IMG/VR virus record: IMGVR_UViG_3300042934_000594
Location: 62,001-126,000 of that record
DNA length: 64,000 nucleotides
Source: a virus
Direction: 5' to 3' (one strand)
Part shown: piece by piece, positions 8,591 through 17,398 of the stretch
How the letters are laid out: every line of letters starts with the position of its first letter
Numbering within the stretch: the stretch's first letter is position 1
Notes under the pieces: model-generated
What the model saw: only the letters and a program-made list of their open reading frames with translations
Database searches by the model: none
What the model was told of the DNA's origin: nothing
Translations under genes and position numbers: made by a program

Positions 8591-8965
8591 GTGAAAAGCA
8601 AAGCCGTCGTTATCGTATCGGAAGAGCTGAAACATCAGGTTATCGAGCATATTCGCCTGCATTATGGTGATGTCGTAATGGACCTGGAACACCGTCAGAA
8701 GATCCAGCGTGAGTTGTCTGCCATGTACACAGCAATGTGGCACGGAGAGTACTTGGAAACAGCTGGCACAGATGACGCTATAGAAGACGAAGACGATGAT
8801 GAACTTAAACCGTTCTTTGCCGTACTTCGCGCACTTGACCTGGAGCTGATGGAACACCATGCGAATAACTTGGTAAACCTCATCATCCCAATGGACCTCA
8901 AAGGTACGGTGATGATGATCATAACCGAACTTGACGAGAATGAAACACATGACCACGATCAATGA
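8591..8965 (+). CDS. Unknown acidic array protein, 124 aa
   Basis: GTG start at 8591 with TAGGAG at 8580-8585. Opens with SKAVVIVSEELKHQV, has a very acidic run (EDEDDDE) in the middle, and closes with VMMIITELDENE, fitting the array family edges. Overlaps the next gene by 17 bp. Function unknown. Confidence 0.65.
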   Translation: MKSKAVVIVSEELKHQVIEHIRLHYGDVVMDLEHRQKIQRELSAMYTAMWHGEYLETAGTDDAIEDEDDDELKPFFAVLRALDLELMEHHANNLVNLIIPMDLKGTVMMIITELDENETHDHDQ

Positions 8966-9362
8966 CATCGCCATCGGCCAACGCTTCAGCTTCGAAACCT
9001 ACTCCCCTGGTCGCCTCGGTAATGGCTTCCAGGACGTCCGTCTCGAAGGTGTCATGTCGGCCCAAATGGCAGCCAACTTTGGCGTCGATATCTACGCACT
9101 GCACCAAAACGTGTACGCCTCGCTTCCTCAAGGCACACCTAATGACCCCACCCAGTATGGTTGGGTCCGTTTCGCCACGCAGTCGGGCGAATATCAGATC
9201 ATCGGCATCCCTTACATCCGCCCAGAAAGCATCATGCTCTCGACCGGCGGTACGTTCAACCTGGTTTTCCAAAACAAAACCGACACCGACCTGCAACGCA
9301 TCATGACCGCACTGTCGGCTAACGGGTACGCCCCGGACGCTGTCAATCGGGCCATGGCGTGA
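8949..9362 (+). CDS. Unknown small beta-rich protein, 137 aa
   Basis: ATG 8949 (MTTINDIAIGQ) is taken for the GAGA 8 nt upstream; the frame also has an ATG at 8943. The sequence is strand-rich with turns (GRLGNG, QGTPNDP) and does not show the strand/helix layout of the preceding array. It resembles a small virion or barrel protein, but I recognise no family. It ends ahead of a strong terminator. Confidence 0.65.
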   Translation: MTTINDIAIGQRFSFETYSPGRLGNGFQDVRLEGVMSAQMAANFGVDIYALHQNVYASLPQGTPNDPTQYGWVRFATQSGEYQIIGIPYIRPESIMLSTGGTFNLVFQNKTDTDLQRIMTALSANGYAPDAVNRAMA

Positions 9363-9370
9363 GAAAAGAC

Positions 9371-9412
9371 TGGGGTCGGTAATGCTTTGTGAAATGCAGT
9401 ATGATGACCCCA
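9371..9412 (+). other. Long-loop hairpin before the terminator
   Basis: TGGGGTC (9371-9377) pairs with GACCCCA (9406-9412) around a 28-nt loop that has its own weak internal pairing. Together with the terminator at 9419 it makes a two-hairpin 3' end. Confidence 0.4.
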
Positions 9413-9418
9413 AGTTCA

Positions 9419-9448
9419 AGAGCCTCCTTCGGGAGGCTCTCTTTTTTT
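9419..9448 (+). terminator. Intrinsic terminator with U-tract
   Basis: AGAGCCTCC, loop TTCG, GGAGGCTCT (9419-9440) followed by C and seven T. Textbook intrinsic terminator ending the 3.5-9.4 kb array. Confidence 0.85.
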
Positions 9449-9518
9449 GTCTCGACCTGTAAGTTGAGTAATTACGTCCACGCCCAATGATACACGTAAC
9501 CCTACACGAGTTCTTCAC

Positions 9519-11696
9519 ATGACCGCTCAAGCCCCTCAACTGACCAACCCGTTCTTGGTTCCTGTTGAACACTACGTTCGCGATCTGGACATTATCAGTG
9601 GGTACCTGGCCGATAACAGCCTCTACCTACAACTGATGACAGGTGCGCCTTACACTGAGTGTGAAGCCCTGGTCAAACAAACCGTCCGCCCTGACGGTGA
9701 GTTCGCATTCAAAAACCCTGACGCCCTGATCCTGGACAAAAACCAGTACGGTGATCGGGAACCCAAGAACACCACCTTCATGGGGTTCTTGAACCGTGTC
9801 CAAAAACAAAAGCTTTTGCTCTCGCCTTCGATGGCGGCCTATATGCCCGAAGATCAGCGTGAATCCACCCACGCGGTCTACATCAAAGAAGCCGTAGGAC
9901 GCCGTAAGGTGGCCAAGGGCGAGCAGATGGCGGCCGAACGCGCCAAGAACAAAGAGAAGGCCCTGTTCAAAAAAGGTGAACAGAACAACCTCAAGATCAA
10001 CAACAACTCCTACTCCGGCGGCACGGTGTCCACCGCCACGATCCTGTACTACAAGTCCACGCACTCCTCGTTGACCAGTTGCTGCCGTACAGCCACCTCG
10101 TACGCCAACGCCAACAACGAAAAGTTCATCATGGGCAACCGGCACTATTACAACCCGGAAGTGACCAAGGCGAACCTGCTGTTTATCTGCAACAACGTTG
10201 ACCTGATTGCCATGGCCGACTTGATGCACCACCATCAACTGCATTACCCCACGGTGGAAGAAGTGGTGGAGATGGTGCGTTACTCCACGCCTAACTATTG
10301 GACGGCTGAGGAGCACTTCAAGAAGATCGAGCGCATGGCGCGCGGTATGACGCCGATCCAGCGAGCAGCGGTGATGTACACCGGCGACTTCTACCAGCTG
10401 TCCAAGTACAACCACGATTTCGTCAAGGACTTCTTGTTTGCGTTGTCCGAGAAAGGGGACTTGTCCACTATTCCCAGCGAGGAAGAGTACAAGGGCTACG
10501 GGGACGATGTGCACTTGTTGGCTAACTTCCTGTGCTTCGAAGAAGTACGGGGTCGCGACAAAGGGCAATTGCTCAACGGTGACCCAGAGCAAGACCCGCC
10601 ACTGTTGCCTGAGCCGCAAGTCTATGACCTGGTCAAGTCCACTGCCCACCGGGCGATGACGACCCTGAACCACTACAAGGGTTTCATCCGGGTGTTCTTG
10701 ATGTCCAAGGTCATGCCGCATTCGATCCATGCCTTCCCAACGATCTACCGTAAGGCTGCGGTGATCTCTGACACTGACTCCACGATGTTCACCTTGCAGT
10801 ACTGGGTAGACAAGTACTTCGGCCGGGTGTGTTTCACCCCCGAAGCCAAGCGTGTAGTGTTCTCGATGGTGTTTCTGATCTCTGAAGTGGTGATGCACAT
10901 CCTCGCTCAGCAATCGGCAAACATGGGAGTGGCCTACGGCAAGCTGCGCCTGCTAGCCATGAAGAATGAGTACTACTTCGCGATCCTGGCCTTGACCACC
11001 CGCTCCAAGCACTACTTCGCGTCTCAGGATGCGTTGGAGGGCATCATGTTTGAGATTGCTCGACTGGAAGTCAAAGGGGTGGGGTTGCGAGACTCTAAGG
11101 TCCCGCCCGTGATCAACAAGGCCGCCAAGGAGATGTTCACCGAGATCATCACCAACATCAAGAACGAACAGCCGTTGGATATCCAGGACATCCTTCAGCG
11201 CATCGGCGACTTGGAACGCAAGATCATGGCCTCGGTGCAATCGGGTAGCTTTGAGTTCATGACCACCGGTCAAGTGAAAGCTGCCGACTCCTACAAGTCC
11301 GATGACAACGCCACGTTCAAGCAGTACGAGATGTGGAACACCGTGTTCGGTCCTTTCCTGGGGATGACCAAAGAGCCACCGTACTCGGTGGTAAAGGTTT
11401 CGTTGGGGATCGACAACAAGACGGACTTGGAAGCCTGGTGCAAGCGCATGGGTAACGACGCCTTGGCGTTCAAGCTCAAGAACTACATGGTCGACAACCG
11501 CAAGAAAGACTTCACCACACTGATGATCCCGTACACCATCGTTGAAACCGCTGGGGTACCGAAGGAAATCATTGCCGGTATTGACTTGCGTCGAATGATC
11601 TCCAACACCATGGGGACGTTCTATGTCCTGCTGGAAACCCTGGGGATCTTCCTGATCGACAAGAACAACGTCCGTCTGGTGTCCGACTACTATTAA
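9519..11696 (+). CDS. DNA polymerase family B, C-terminal half (split enzyme), 725 aa
   Basis: Residues ~159-166 read K-x-x-N-N-S-Y-S (KINNNSYSG), matching the nucleotide-binding motif B (Kx3NSxYG). SDTDST at ~417-422 matches palm motif C with its catalytic aspartates, and MKNEYYF ... KHYFAS near 475-490 resembles the template-binding KKRY region. No exonuclease motifs or motif A are present; those lie on the gene at 44100-45896. Insertions between motifs B and C (about 250 residues) are unusually large. It should act with that second subunit to replicate phage DNA inside the phage nucleus. ATG 9519 is the first start after the terminator; no strong ribosome-binding site is visible. Confidence 0.8.
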   Translation: MTAQAPQLTNPFLVPVEHYVRDLDIISGYLADNSLYLQLMTGAPYTECEALVKQTVRPDGEFAFKNPDALILDKNQYGDREPKNTTFMGFLNRVQKQKLLLSPSMAAYMPEDQRESTHAVYIKEAVGRRKVAKGEQMAAERAKNKEKALFKKGEQNNLKINNNSYSGGTVSTATILYYKSTHSSLTSCCRTATSYANANNEKFIMGNRHYYNPEVTKANLLFICNNVDLIAMADLMHHHQLHYPTVEEVVEMVRYSTPNYWTAEEHFKKIERMARGMTPIQRAAVMYTGDFYQLSKYNHDFVKDFLFALSEKGDLSTIPSEEEYKGYGDDVHLLANFLCFEEVRGRDKGQLLNGDPEQDPPLLPEPQVYDLVKSTAHRAMTTLNHYKGFIRVFLMSKVMPHSIHAFPTIYRKAAVISDTDSTMFTLQYWVDKYFGRVCFTPEAKRVVFSMVFLISEVVMHILAQQSANMGVAYGKLRLLAMKNEYYFAILALTTRSKHYFASQDALEGIMFEIARLEVKGVGLRDSKVPPVINKAAKEMFTEIITNIKNEQPLDIQDILQRIGDLERKIMASVQSGSFEFMTTGQVKAADSYKSDDNATFKQYEMWNTVFGPFLGMTKEPPYSVVKVSLGIDNKTDLEAWCKRMGNDALAFKLKNYMVDNRKKDFTTLMIPYTIVETAGVPKEIIAGIDLRRMISNTMGTFYVLLETLGIFLIDKNNVRLVSDYY

Positions 11697-11704
11697 GGTG
11701 CGGT

Positions 11705-12025
11705 ATGGAAACGCTGTTTAGAACGGTGGTCGTGGCGGGTGACCAACCCTTGCAACACGTCCGCACAACGGTGGGTGGCGGTTTCGTCCTCATCGCTGCG
11801 GACTTGAACGATCTGTTCACCCGGCTTGAAGACGTCGATCGTCACGTCTTTAACGAACTGAATGCTCGGCGGCATGAGGTGGTGATGCATGTGCCTCCAG
11901 CAGCGCCCGTGACGCTGCACTTCGAACCTGGCGAACGACTGTCTGTCGTGTCCTGGGCTAACGTCAACGACGTCTACACGCTCACACGCGGCCTTGAGGA
12001 GGGTCATCTCAATGGAGGTTGGTAA
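11705..12025 (+). CDS. Hypothetical protein, 106 aa
   Basis: ATG 11705 follows AAGGTG, 8 bp after the polymerase stop, so probably in its operon. Strand-rich, no motif recognised. Overlaps the next gene by 14 bp. Function unknown. Confidence 0.65.
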   Translation: METLFRTVVVAGDQPLQHVRTTVGGGFVLIAADLNDLFTRLEDVDRHVFNELNARRHEVVMHVPPAAPVTLHFEPGERLSVVSWANVNDVYTLTRGLEEGHLNGGW

Positions 12026-12641
12026 AGAACACATTGTGGACTACCACGTCCAGGATCTGGAGAACGGTGGGTACAAGCACGAACGCGTGCTGTACTACCG
12101 CGGTAACCCAACACCTGAACTCCCCGCGTATGAGTGGCGTGACCCCACCCTGGTACGACTACGCCTGAGGCAGTTAGCGGACTTGACGCGTCGCTTAATG
12201 GCCACCGCCCAATTCCGGCAAACGGGCAAGACGCACTTTATGGCCCAAGCCCATGCGGCATTGGACCGTGAGATTCGTGAGACGGTGGCTCTACTTCCCC
12301 GTGAGGAAGAGCCGCCGGCGTACCGCTGGGGTGAGACGCCGGTTTCGCCACTGGACCCATTCCATTACCCGTCGTACCGCTTTCAAGCCCGGACGCAGGG
12401 CAAGTCGGTCAGTATGGAAACGATGCTGAACCAGGGTCGCCAATTGGCCCTGGTAGACTATTTGAACTGGGACATTAAGGCCCTGCGCAAACAACTGCGG
12501 GAATGGACCGCCCAGCAAAAGCTGCAAGCCCGTATCCCCAAGGTGCGCTTCATCGGCATCACCGATCGGAGTAGCCCTAACCCTCCCCCGTACCCAGCTC
12601 GGCAGGGGATCGCCCCCTTCCCTGAGAAGGGGCCTTGGTAA
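12012..12641 (+). CDS. Hypothetical protein, 209 aa
   Basis: ATG 12012 is chosen because GAGGAGG lies ~9 nt upstream, inside the end of the previous gene. The sequence is basic and helical with conserved-looking aromatic blocks and a proline-rich tail (PNPPPYPARQ). No family recognised. Co-transcription with the polymerase half is likely from the overlap. Confidence 0.7.
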   Translation: MEVGKEHIVDYHVQDLENGGYKHERVLYYRGNPTPELPAYEWRDPTLVRLRLRQLADLTRRLMATAQFRQTGKTHFMAQAHAALDREIRETVALLPREEEPPAYRWGETPVSPLDPFHYPSYRFQARTQGKSVSMETMLNQGRQLALVDYLNWDIKALRKQLREWTAQQKLQARIPKVRFIGITDRSSPNPPPYPARQGIAPFPEKGPW

Positions 12642-12663
12642 CCTCACCACCCGGACTAAAACC

Positions 12664-13197
12664 ATGAAAGAGAACCACGAACGGCATGAGGTGCATCTCA
12701 GTACTGAGGTGTACGAAACCTTGGTACGGTTGGCTCGAGTGGGGGCTGCCACGCAGAACCGCACGACCAGCAAGTTGGAGCGTCACGCCCGTAAGTTCAA
12801 CAGCGTGTTGCGCGGTTGGCGCAAAGCCGAAGTCCAGGCCGGTGCCACGATACACAAAGAAAACCGTGAAGCAGTCAAGCGGTGGTTGCGTGAGTACGCC
12901 GGTAAGGAAATCTTCTGCCTGGTGGCCGAAGGTGTGATGGCGCCCTGTAAGCTGTTGTCCCGAGGTGGGCAGGGTGTGGCATCGGTGGCCGTACGCATGA
13001 CGCGCAATAACCAATGCGTGGTGGCCCATGTCAACGACTTACGTAAAGAGGTACCCAATGACTACCGCTGTAATTACGATGCCACCGCTTACCCGGGGTG
13101 TTTCTTCAGTCCAGAGAAAGCAGAAGTGTACCGCCGTCATTACACGGTGAAACTGGACACCCGCCTGCCCGTTGGGATGCTAGGCAGACTCCAGTGA
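12664..13197 (+). CDS. Hypothetical basic protein, 177 aa
   Basis: Starts at ATG 12664 with a weak site. Strongly basic N-terminal half (RTTSKLERHARKF, VLRGWRK), which could bind nucleic acid, followed by a strand-rich half. No motif recognised. Last gene of the plus-strand run before a bidirectional hairpin. Confidence 0.65.
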   Translation: MKENHERHEVHLSTEVYETLVRLARVGAATQNRTTSKLERHARKFNSVLRGWRKAEVQAGATIHKENREAVKRWLREYAGKEIFCLVAEGVMAPCKLLSRGGQGVASVAVRMTRNNQCVVAHVNDLRKEVPNDYRCNYDATAYPGCFFSPEKAEVYRRHYTVKLDTRLPVGMLGRLQ

Positions 13198-13203
13198 AAA
13201 CGA

Positions 13204-13235
13204 CATAAACGCCCTCCTTAAAGGAGGGCGCTATG
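13204..13235. terminator. Bidirectional hairpin with CATA/TATG
   Basis: CGCCCTCC (13210-13217) pairs with GGAGGGCG (13223-13230); CATA 13204-13207 and TATG 13232-13235 flank it. Lies between genes converging from 13197(+) and 13240(-). Confidence 0.65.
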
Positions 13236-13239
13236 CCGG

Positions 13240-14319
13240 CTATTTCATTTGGGCGATCAGGGCGTCAATCTGCTCTTTGTACTTGGTGACTAACTCGCTG
13301 CTGCCGACGCTGCCAAACAGGCTGTCCCGACGACTTTCAAGCAAGGTGACCAAGACTTCGTTCATTTGTGAACGGTCCGTACCCGGGGCCTTCAGACACG
13401 TTTGAACCAGGTACTTAACAAACGGTAGGCGTGCAATGCACAGTGCCCACTCGTTGGCCCGGGTCACCGGTTGCTTGGGAAGCTCCATGACTTGAAACAG
13501 GTTGTCCTTGACGATCATGGGTGTGGCCCAGGCCAAACGTTCCAGATCTTCAGTCCGGGCAATGGACTGTTCGTTGATCTTGCGACCTACCGAGTCCAAG
13601 CGTGGCGACATGTCGGTCAAGTAGAAGGGGTGTGGCAACGGCAACGCTGGATTACCCACCCCCGCCGCGTCACGGGACAAGCGATTAAAGAACGCAATGT
13701 CCAGGTACGAACTGATGGCATTGGGCAATACGTAGCCACCAATAAAGCGGTACACCGAATCCTTGGTCCCGTCTTCTCGCTTGGCCTGGTTGCGTAACCA
13801 ATGGCGGTACTGCACTGCCAGCATGGCAATGTTGATCACACTCACCCCGTACCCTTTACCCGGGGTCTTGTTGTTGAGCACCGGTAGGTTCACGTCCACT
13901 CGGGTGTGGTAGAGGTAACGCAATGGCTGTAGATCCCGCCAGGTGCGTTTGAGCAGCTTAAGGTCAAACGCCTCAAAGGTGGCCAGTACCACTTCCTGGC
14001 ACCCCGCCCCTAACGTCACACCTTGTTCGTGGATCTTTCCTTTATACACACTGCCCGTCAACCCCAGGGTGCGAATCAGTGGTTCCGCCACGTCTTCGAT
14101 GTAACGCACGTAAGCGTTGTCATCCAAGTCAAAGCGCTGAGGCAGATGCGTCAACAGTTGCCCGAACAAGTTACTGGCATCAACATGCTTAGGTGCCCGG
14201 TGGTAATACTGCTCCACGTCGTTGATCAAGCCAGCGTACGTACGACGGATATAGACCAACTCGCCGTAGTTGTAGACCCCTGCCATGCGCGCTGGTTTGT
14301 TACGAAAGAGGGAGTACAT
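13240..14319 (-). CDS. Unknown protein, possibly virion-associated, 359 aa
   Basis: ATG 14319 is preferred (AGG 9 nt upstream); GTG 14325 is in frame. The protein is soluble and mixed alpha/beta, with no catalytic signature. It is a lone minus-strand gene among plus-strand genes. In this window most minus-strand genes look like virion or assembly proteins, which is the only hint. I do not recognise the family. Confidence 0.65.
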   Translation of the reverse strand: MYSLFRNKPARMAGVYNYGELVYIRRTYAGLINDVEQYYHRAPKHVDASNLFGQLLTHLPQRFDLDDNAYVRYIEDVAEPLIRTLGLTGSVYKGKIHEQGVTLGAGCQEVVLATFEAFDLKLLKRTWRDLQPLRYLYHTRVDVNLPVLNNKTPGKGYGVSVINIAMLAVQYRHWLRNQAKREDGTKDSVYRFIGGYVLPNAISSYLDIAFFNRLSRDAAGVGNPALPLPHPFYLTDMSPRLDSVGRKINEQSIARTEDLERLAWATPMIVKDNLFQVMELPKQPVTRANEWALCIARLPFVKYLVQTCLKAPGTDRSQMNEVLVTLLESRRDSLFGSVGSSELVTKYKEQIDALIAQMK

Positions 14320-14351
14320 GGTCACCGGCCTATATTGAAAGATAATTAGAG

Positions 14352-14362
14352 ACTATATCATC
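14352..14362 (+). promoter_or_regulatory. ACTATATCATC motif, candidate phage promoter
   Basis: ACTATATCATC followed by AACGTGTATTAACC, 38 nt before the GTG at 14401. The same core stands before 15433, 24815 and 29822, always in the coding direction. Confidence 0.55.
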
Positions 14363-14400
14363 AACGTGTATTAACCCATACCTGATAAAAGGAGTCCTCC

Positions 14401-15192
14401 GTGAGTAAAGAAATTCATAACGCCTTGGCAGTGATTGAAGAACAGCTGCGCCTTATTCGCACAGAACTAGCTGCCCAGGAACATCCAGCAAACGAACCCA
14501 CCGGTCCTGCCATCTTGCGCAGCTTGGACTTCAGTGCCCTGGTGCCACAGCCGTTGATGGTGAACTTTGTGGCCACCACGGCGGAAAACCCACGCGAGAC
14601 CGTCGTTGAAGCATACTGGGTCCCGCCCTCTGCCAACAACGAATTCATCGAGGGCTTCTTCCAGAGTACCGAAGAACGCCTTGCACAAATGCGTCAGCAA
14701 CATCCCGAAGCTACGATCGTGATGAAGTGGTCCAAGGTTCAACCTCACCACCGTGAACTGCTGATGAAGCGTTACGGGAAAGTCGATCTGCTGATCCCAG
14801 GTGAAGCGTACAACCCGTTCGAGCAACCCGGTCGTCCTGGTTGGTTGGATGTGCGCCCTTGCGGCGGGTGGCCCAACAGCGTGGACAACGGTCCGGGTGT
14901 GAACTTCTACATCGAAGGTCAGCTGCACACCACCATCCCGCTGTACCCAGTCCCGGAAACGGACGGCATCGGCGAATGGCTGCAAGCGGTGGCCGCTGCG
15001 TACACCCAGCTGGTTGAGCAATACGGCAACACTGATGTGGAAGGTCGTTGGCACAACCTCACCGACGCTATCCGTGAGGTGATCAAATCGACAGGCTATG
15101 CCGACATGGCCTTCGAAGAAGAAACGTTGGACTCCACTCATGCCGCCAGCCCTGAGTACCTGTTCGACGCCGAAGTCAAACCGAAAGAATAA
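14401..15192 (+). CDS. Hypothetical protein, 263 aa
   Basis: GTG start at 14401 behind AAAGGAG (14393-14399 region). The first ~25 residues form an amphipathic helix; the rest is mixed, with a proline/glycine-rich central stretch and an acidic C-terminus. No motif recognised. It has its own ACTATATCATC-type promoter candidate and precedes the shell gene. Function unknown. Confidence 0.7.
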   Translation: MSKEIHNALAVIEEQLRLIRTELAAQEHPANEPTGPAILRSLDFSALVPQPLMVNFVATTAENPRETVVEAYWVPPSANNEFIEGFFQSTEERLAQMRQQHPEATIVMKWSKVQPHHRELLMKRYGKVDLLIPGEAYNPFEQPGRPGWLDVRPCGGWPNSVDNGPGVNFYIEGQLHTTIPLYPVPETDGIGEWLQAVAAAYTQLVEQYGNTDVEGRWHNLTDAIREVIKSTGYADMAFEEETLDSTHAASPEYLFDAEVKPKE

Positions 15193-15432
15193 AAGAAATA
15201 CTGGATGTATCACTATATGTGCAGATTAACGTCAGCCACCCCCCGACCTTTATGGCGGATCATGACGTATAGTGTAAAGTTTCGTAAAACCGCAATACCC
15301 AACCCGACAGAAGCGCAGTGCTCATTGATCAACCTAAATTAGAAATAACTTGGGAACTATATCACTTGAGTGAGACCAGTAGCGGTAGTGCTGCGGCTTC
15401 CACATATACCCTCGTAAAAGGAAAATCGTAAC
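15193..15432 (+). promoter_or_regulatory. 240-bp leader of the shell gene
   Basis: A gene-free AT-rich stretch. ACTATATCACT at 15356-15366 matches the recurrent promoter motif, 66 nt before the ATG. A second related string, ACTATATGTG, lies near 15220. The distance leaves a longer 5' leader than at other genes, in keeping with strong or regulated expression. Confidence 0.5.
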
Positions 15433-17325
15433 ATGGCAATCGAAGATAGCGAAAACGGCACCACCCAACAGCCACAGGGCAACCAGCAGTCCAACGCTGG
15501 TCAACAGCCACAAGGCGGCGCATACGCCGGTGGTTTCAACGCACAACAGCAGCCACAGGCCAACCCAGGTCTGGGTAGCCTGAACCGTTTGCTGCAACGT
15601 TCGGGTAACTTCGATGGTTCCGAAGGCCGTAGCGCCGAAGCCGTCAAAGCCCTGACCGAAGTCGGTAAGAAAGCCGTTGACGCACAGACCCTGTCTGGCG
15701 ACTACGAGCTGGTTCGTTTCGACCGCGAAGCCAACCGCGTGGGTATCAGCGCTCTGCTGGTGATGAAGACCGTCAAGAACGCCGGTAAAGTGTTTGCCAT
15801 CGTGCGTCCATTGCTGCTGAGCACCGACGCCGTCAAACTCAAGCCTCGCGTCCTGCAACTGGGCCACGAGCGCATCGAAGTGCCGGCGCGTCCTCAAGAC
15901 GTCTACAACGACACCTACTGGACTCGCATCACCGAGTTCCTGGGCCGCAAGATCGGCATCGCCGACCTGCAAGTTGCTGACGCCGGTCCTCTGGACATCC
16001 CATCCGACTTCTCCTTCCAGGACGAAGGCAAAGTGGCCGAGCTGTTGATCCAGTCCGTGAACCGTTGCGACGACGTCAAGGGCAAGATCATCGGCGAGCA
16101 GCCGTTCACCGTTCAGGCAGTCAAGACCGCTGACGAATACCTGTCGGCTCGTCTGGACTTCAGCGCCCTGCCTCAGGTTGACCTGGTCGGTCACCCAGTG
16201 CGTAGCGACATCGTCGTTACCATGAACCGCGGCAACAAGACCAACCAGGCGGCTGAGCAGGACTTCTACGACGCCGAGACCAGCTTCAACAGCGTCTCCG
16301 GTTTCGTGAACCTGGAATACACCCCGCCACAGCAGCAGCAAATGCCACAGTGGGGTCAGCCTCCTGTGACTCAGCTGTTCACCCCGACCTTCGTGATCAC
16401 TCAGGTCAAGCAGGCTCCGTGGATCCAGGCGAACACCCTGGAGCTGTACATGCTGGCCATCAGCAACGCCTACCGCGTTACTGCCGGTACTTCGTGGGCT
16501 CGCGCTTTCCTCCCAGGTCTGGGTGCGAAGAACGATCCGCGTGACATCGGCGCGCTGGGCTACATGGCTGGTCAGAATGGTGCTGCGGGCCAGAAGATCA
16601 AGACCAAGGGCGAAAGCTTCAAGGACAGCGATTTCGTTGAACTGATGACCACTCTGGTCAAGCCGAACCCGACCTTCCTGATCGACGTCAACCCGCTGGG
16701 CGAAAACGCAGCGATCGAGAACATCCTTATCGACGCGGCCGGTGGCGTGAACTCCGACAAGGCAACGACTGCGCTGGTACTGGCAGCCAACCGCCTGACC
16801 GGTAACAAGTTCAGCGACTTCTTCGACCACACCAAGTTCAAGATCTGCGTGCCGTACGGCGTAGACGTGCACCTGGGCTACTACATCGACGAACACAGCG
16901 AGAAGCGCGACATCCGCGACCTCGACGTGCTGGCGATGCTGAACGCCACTCAGGGCAACGTGCAGGAGTTCATGAACTGGTACCGCACCATGTGCGACAC
17001 CACCATCCTGAACGAACTGCGTCTGAAGCAGCGTGAAGGCTTCGAGCGTCAGTACCTGGCAAACAACCTGGTCATCACTGGCCGTGGTACTCGCCTGTTG
17101 CTGACTCCTCAGTTCATCGAAGCATTGGACAAGTCTACCCAGGCTGCCGGCGTCAACGTCAGCATGGAAAACCTGACCACCGTCTTCGGTGCACAGCGCT
17201 TCGCCGGCAACCAGCTGGTCGGTCAGTACGCCGTTTCGGGTGCTGCGTCGATGAACCTGGCGGGCCAAAACCAACAGAACACCTACACCACCGGTGCAGT
17301 GACTTCTGGCGGTCGCATTTACTAA
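15433..17325 (+). CDS. chmA: Phage nuclear shell protein (chimallin-like), 630 aa
   Basis: In phiKZ-type phages a ~600-630-aa shell protein assembles the proteinaceous nucleus around phage DNA, and its gene lies directly before the RNAP beta' N-half gene. Both length and position match here. The first ~45 residues are a flexible Q/G/N-rich segment. The core follows, and the C-terminus is again flexible (QNQQNT ... GGRIY), as expected for subunit-linking tails. ATG 15433 lies 13 nt after AAAAGGAAAA. It has its own promoter candidate and a strong terminator afterwards, and its codon use looks highly expressed. Identification rests on synteny, length and tail style rather than a catalytic motif. 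Confidence 0.8.
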   Translation: MAIEDSENGTTQQPQGNQQSNAGQQPQGGAYAGGFNAQQQPQANPGLGSLNRLLQRSGNFDGSEGRSAEAVKALTEVGKKAVDAQTLSGDYELVRFDREANRVGISALLVMKTVKNAGKVFAIVRPLLLSTDAVKLKPRVLQLGHERIEVPARPQDVYNDTYWTRITEFLGRKIGIADLQVADAGPLDIPSDFSFQDEGKVAELLIQSVNRCDDVKGKIIGEQPFTVQAVKTADEYLSARLDFSALPQVDLVGHPVRSDIVVTMNRGNKTNQAAEQDFYDAETSFNSVSGFVNLEYTPPQQQQMPQWGQPPVTQLFTPTFVITQVKQAPWIQANTLELYMLAISNAYRVTAGTSWARAFLPGLGAKNDPRDIGALGYMAGQNGAAGQKIKTKGESFKDSDFVELMTTLVKPNPTFLIDVNPLGENAAIENILIDAAGGVNSDKATTALVLAANRLTGNKFSDFFDHTKFKICVPYGVDVHLGYYIDEHSEKRDIRDLDVLAMLNATQGNVQEFMNWYRTMCDTTILNELRLKQREGFERQYLANNLVITGRGTRLLLTPQFIEALDKSTQAAGVNVSMENLTTVFGAQRFAGNQLVGQYAVSGAASMNLAGQNQQNTYTTGAVTSGGRIY

Positions 17326-17340
17326 GTACGACTGTGGTTA

Positions 17341-17371
17341 GAGAGAGCCCCTGCGGGGGCTCTCTTTTTTT
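17341..17371 (+). terminator. Strong intrinsic terminator after the shell gene
   Basis: AGAGAGCCCC, loop TGC, GGGGGCTCTCT followed by seven T. It separates the highly expressed shell gene from the polymerase gene; read-through could set their ratio. Confidence 0.85.
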
Positions 17372-17398
17372 GTCCTGCAACCAAGGAGGCAACTGTCC

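Noticed and set aside
15334-17274. 646-aa minus-strand open frame opposite the shell gene
   Set aside because: It mirrors the codon pattern of the strongly supported plus-strand gene, has no ribosome-binding site or recognisable domain, and spans its promoter region.
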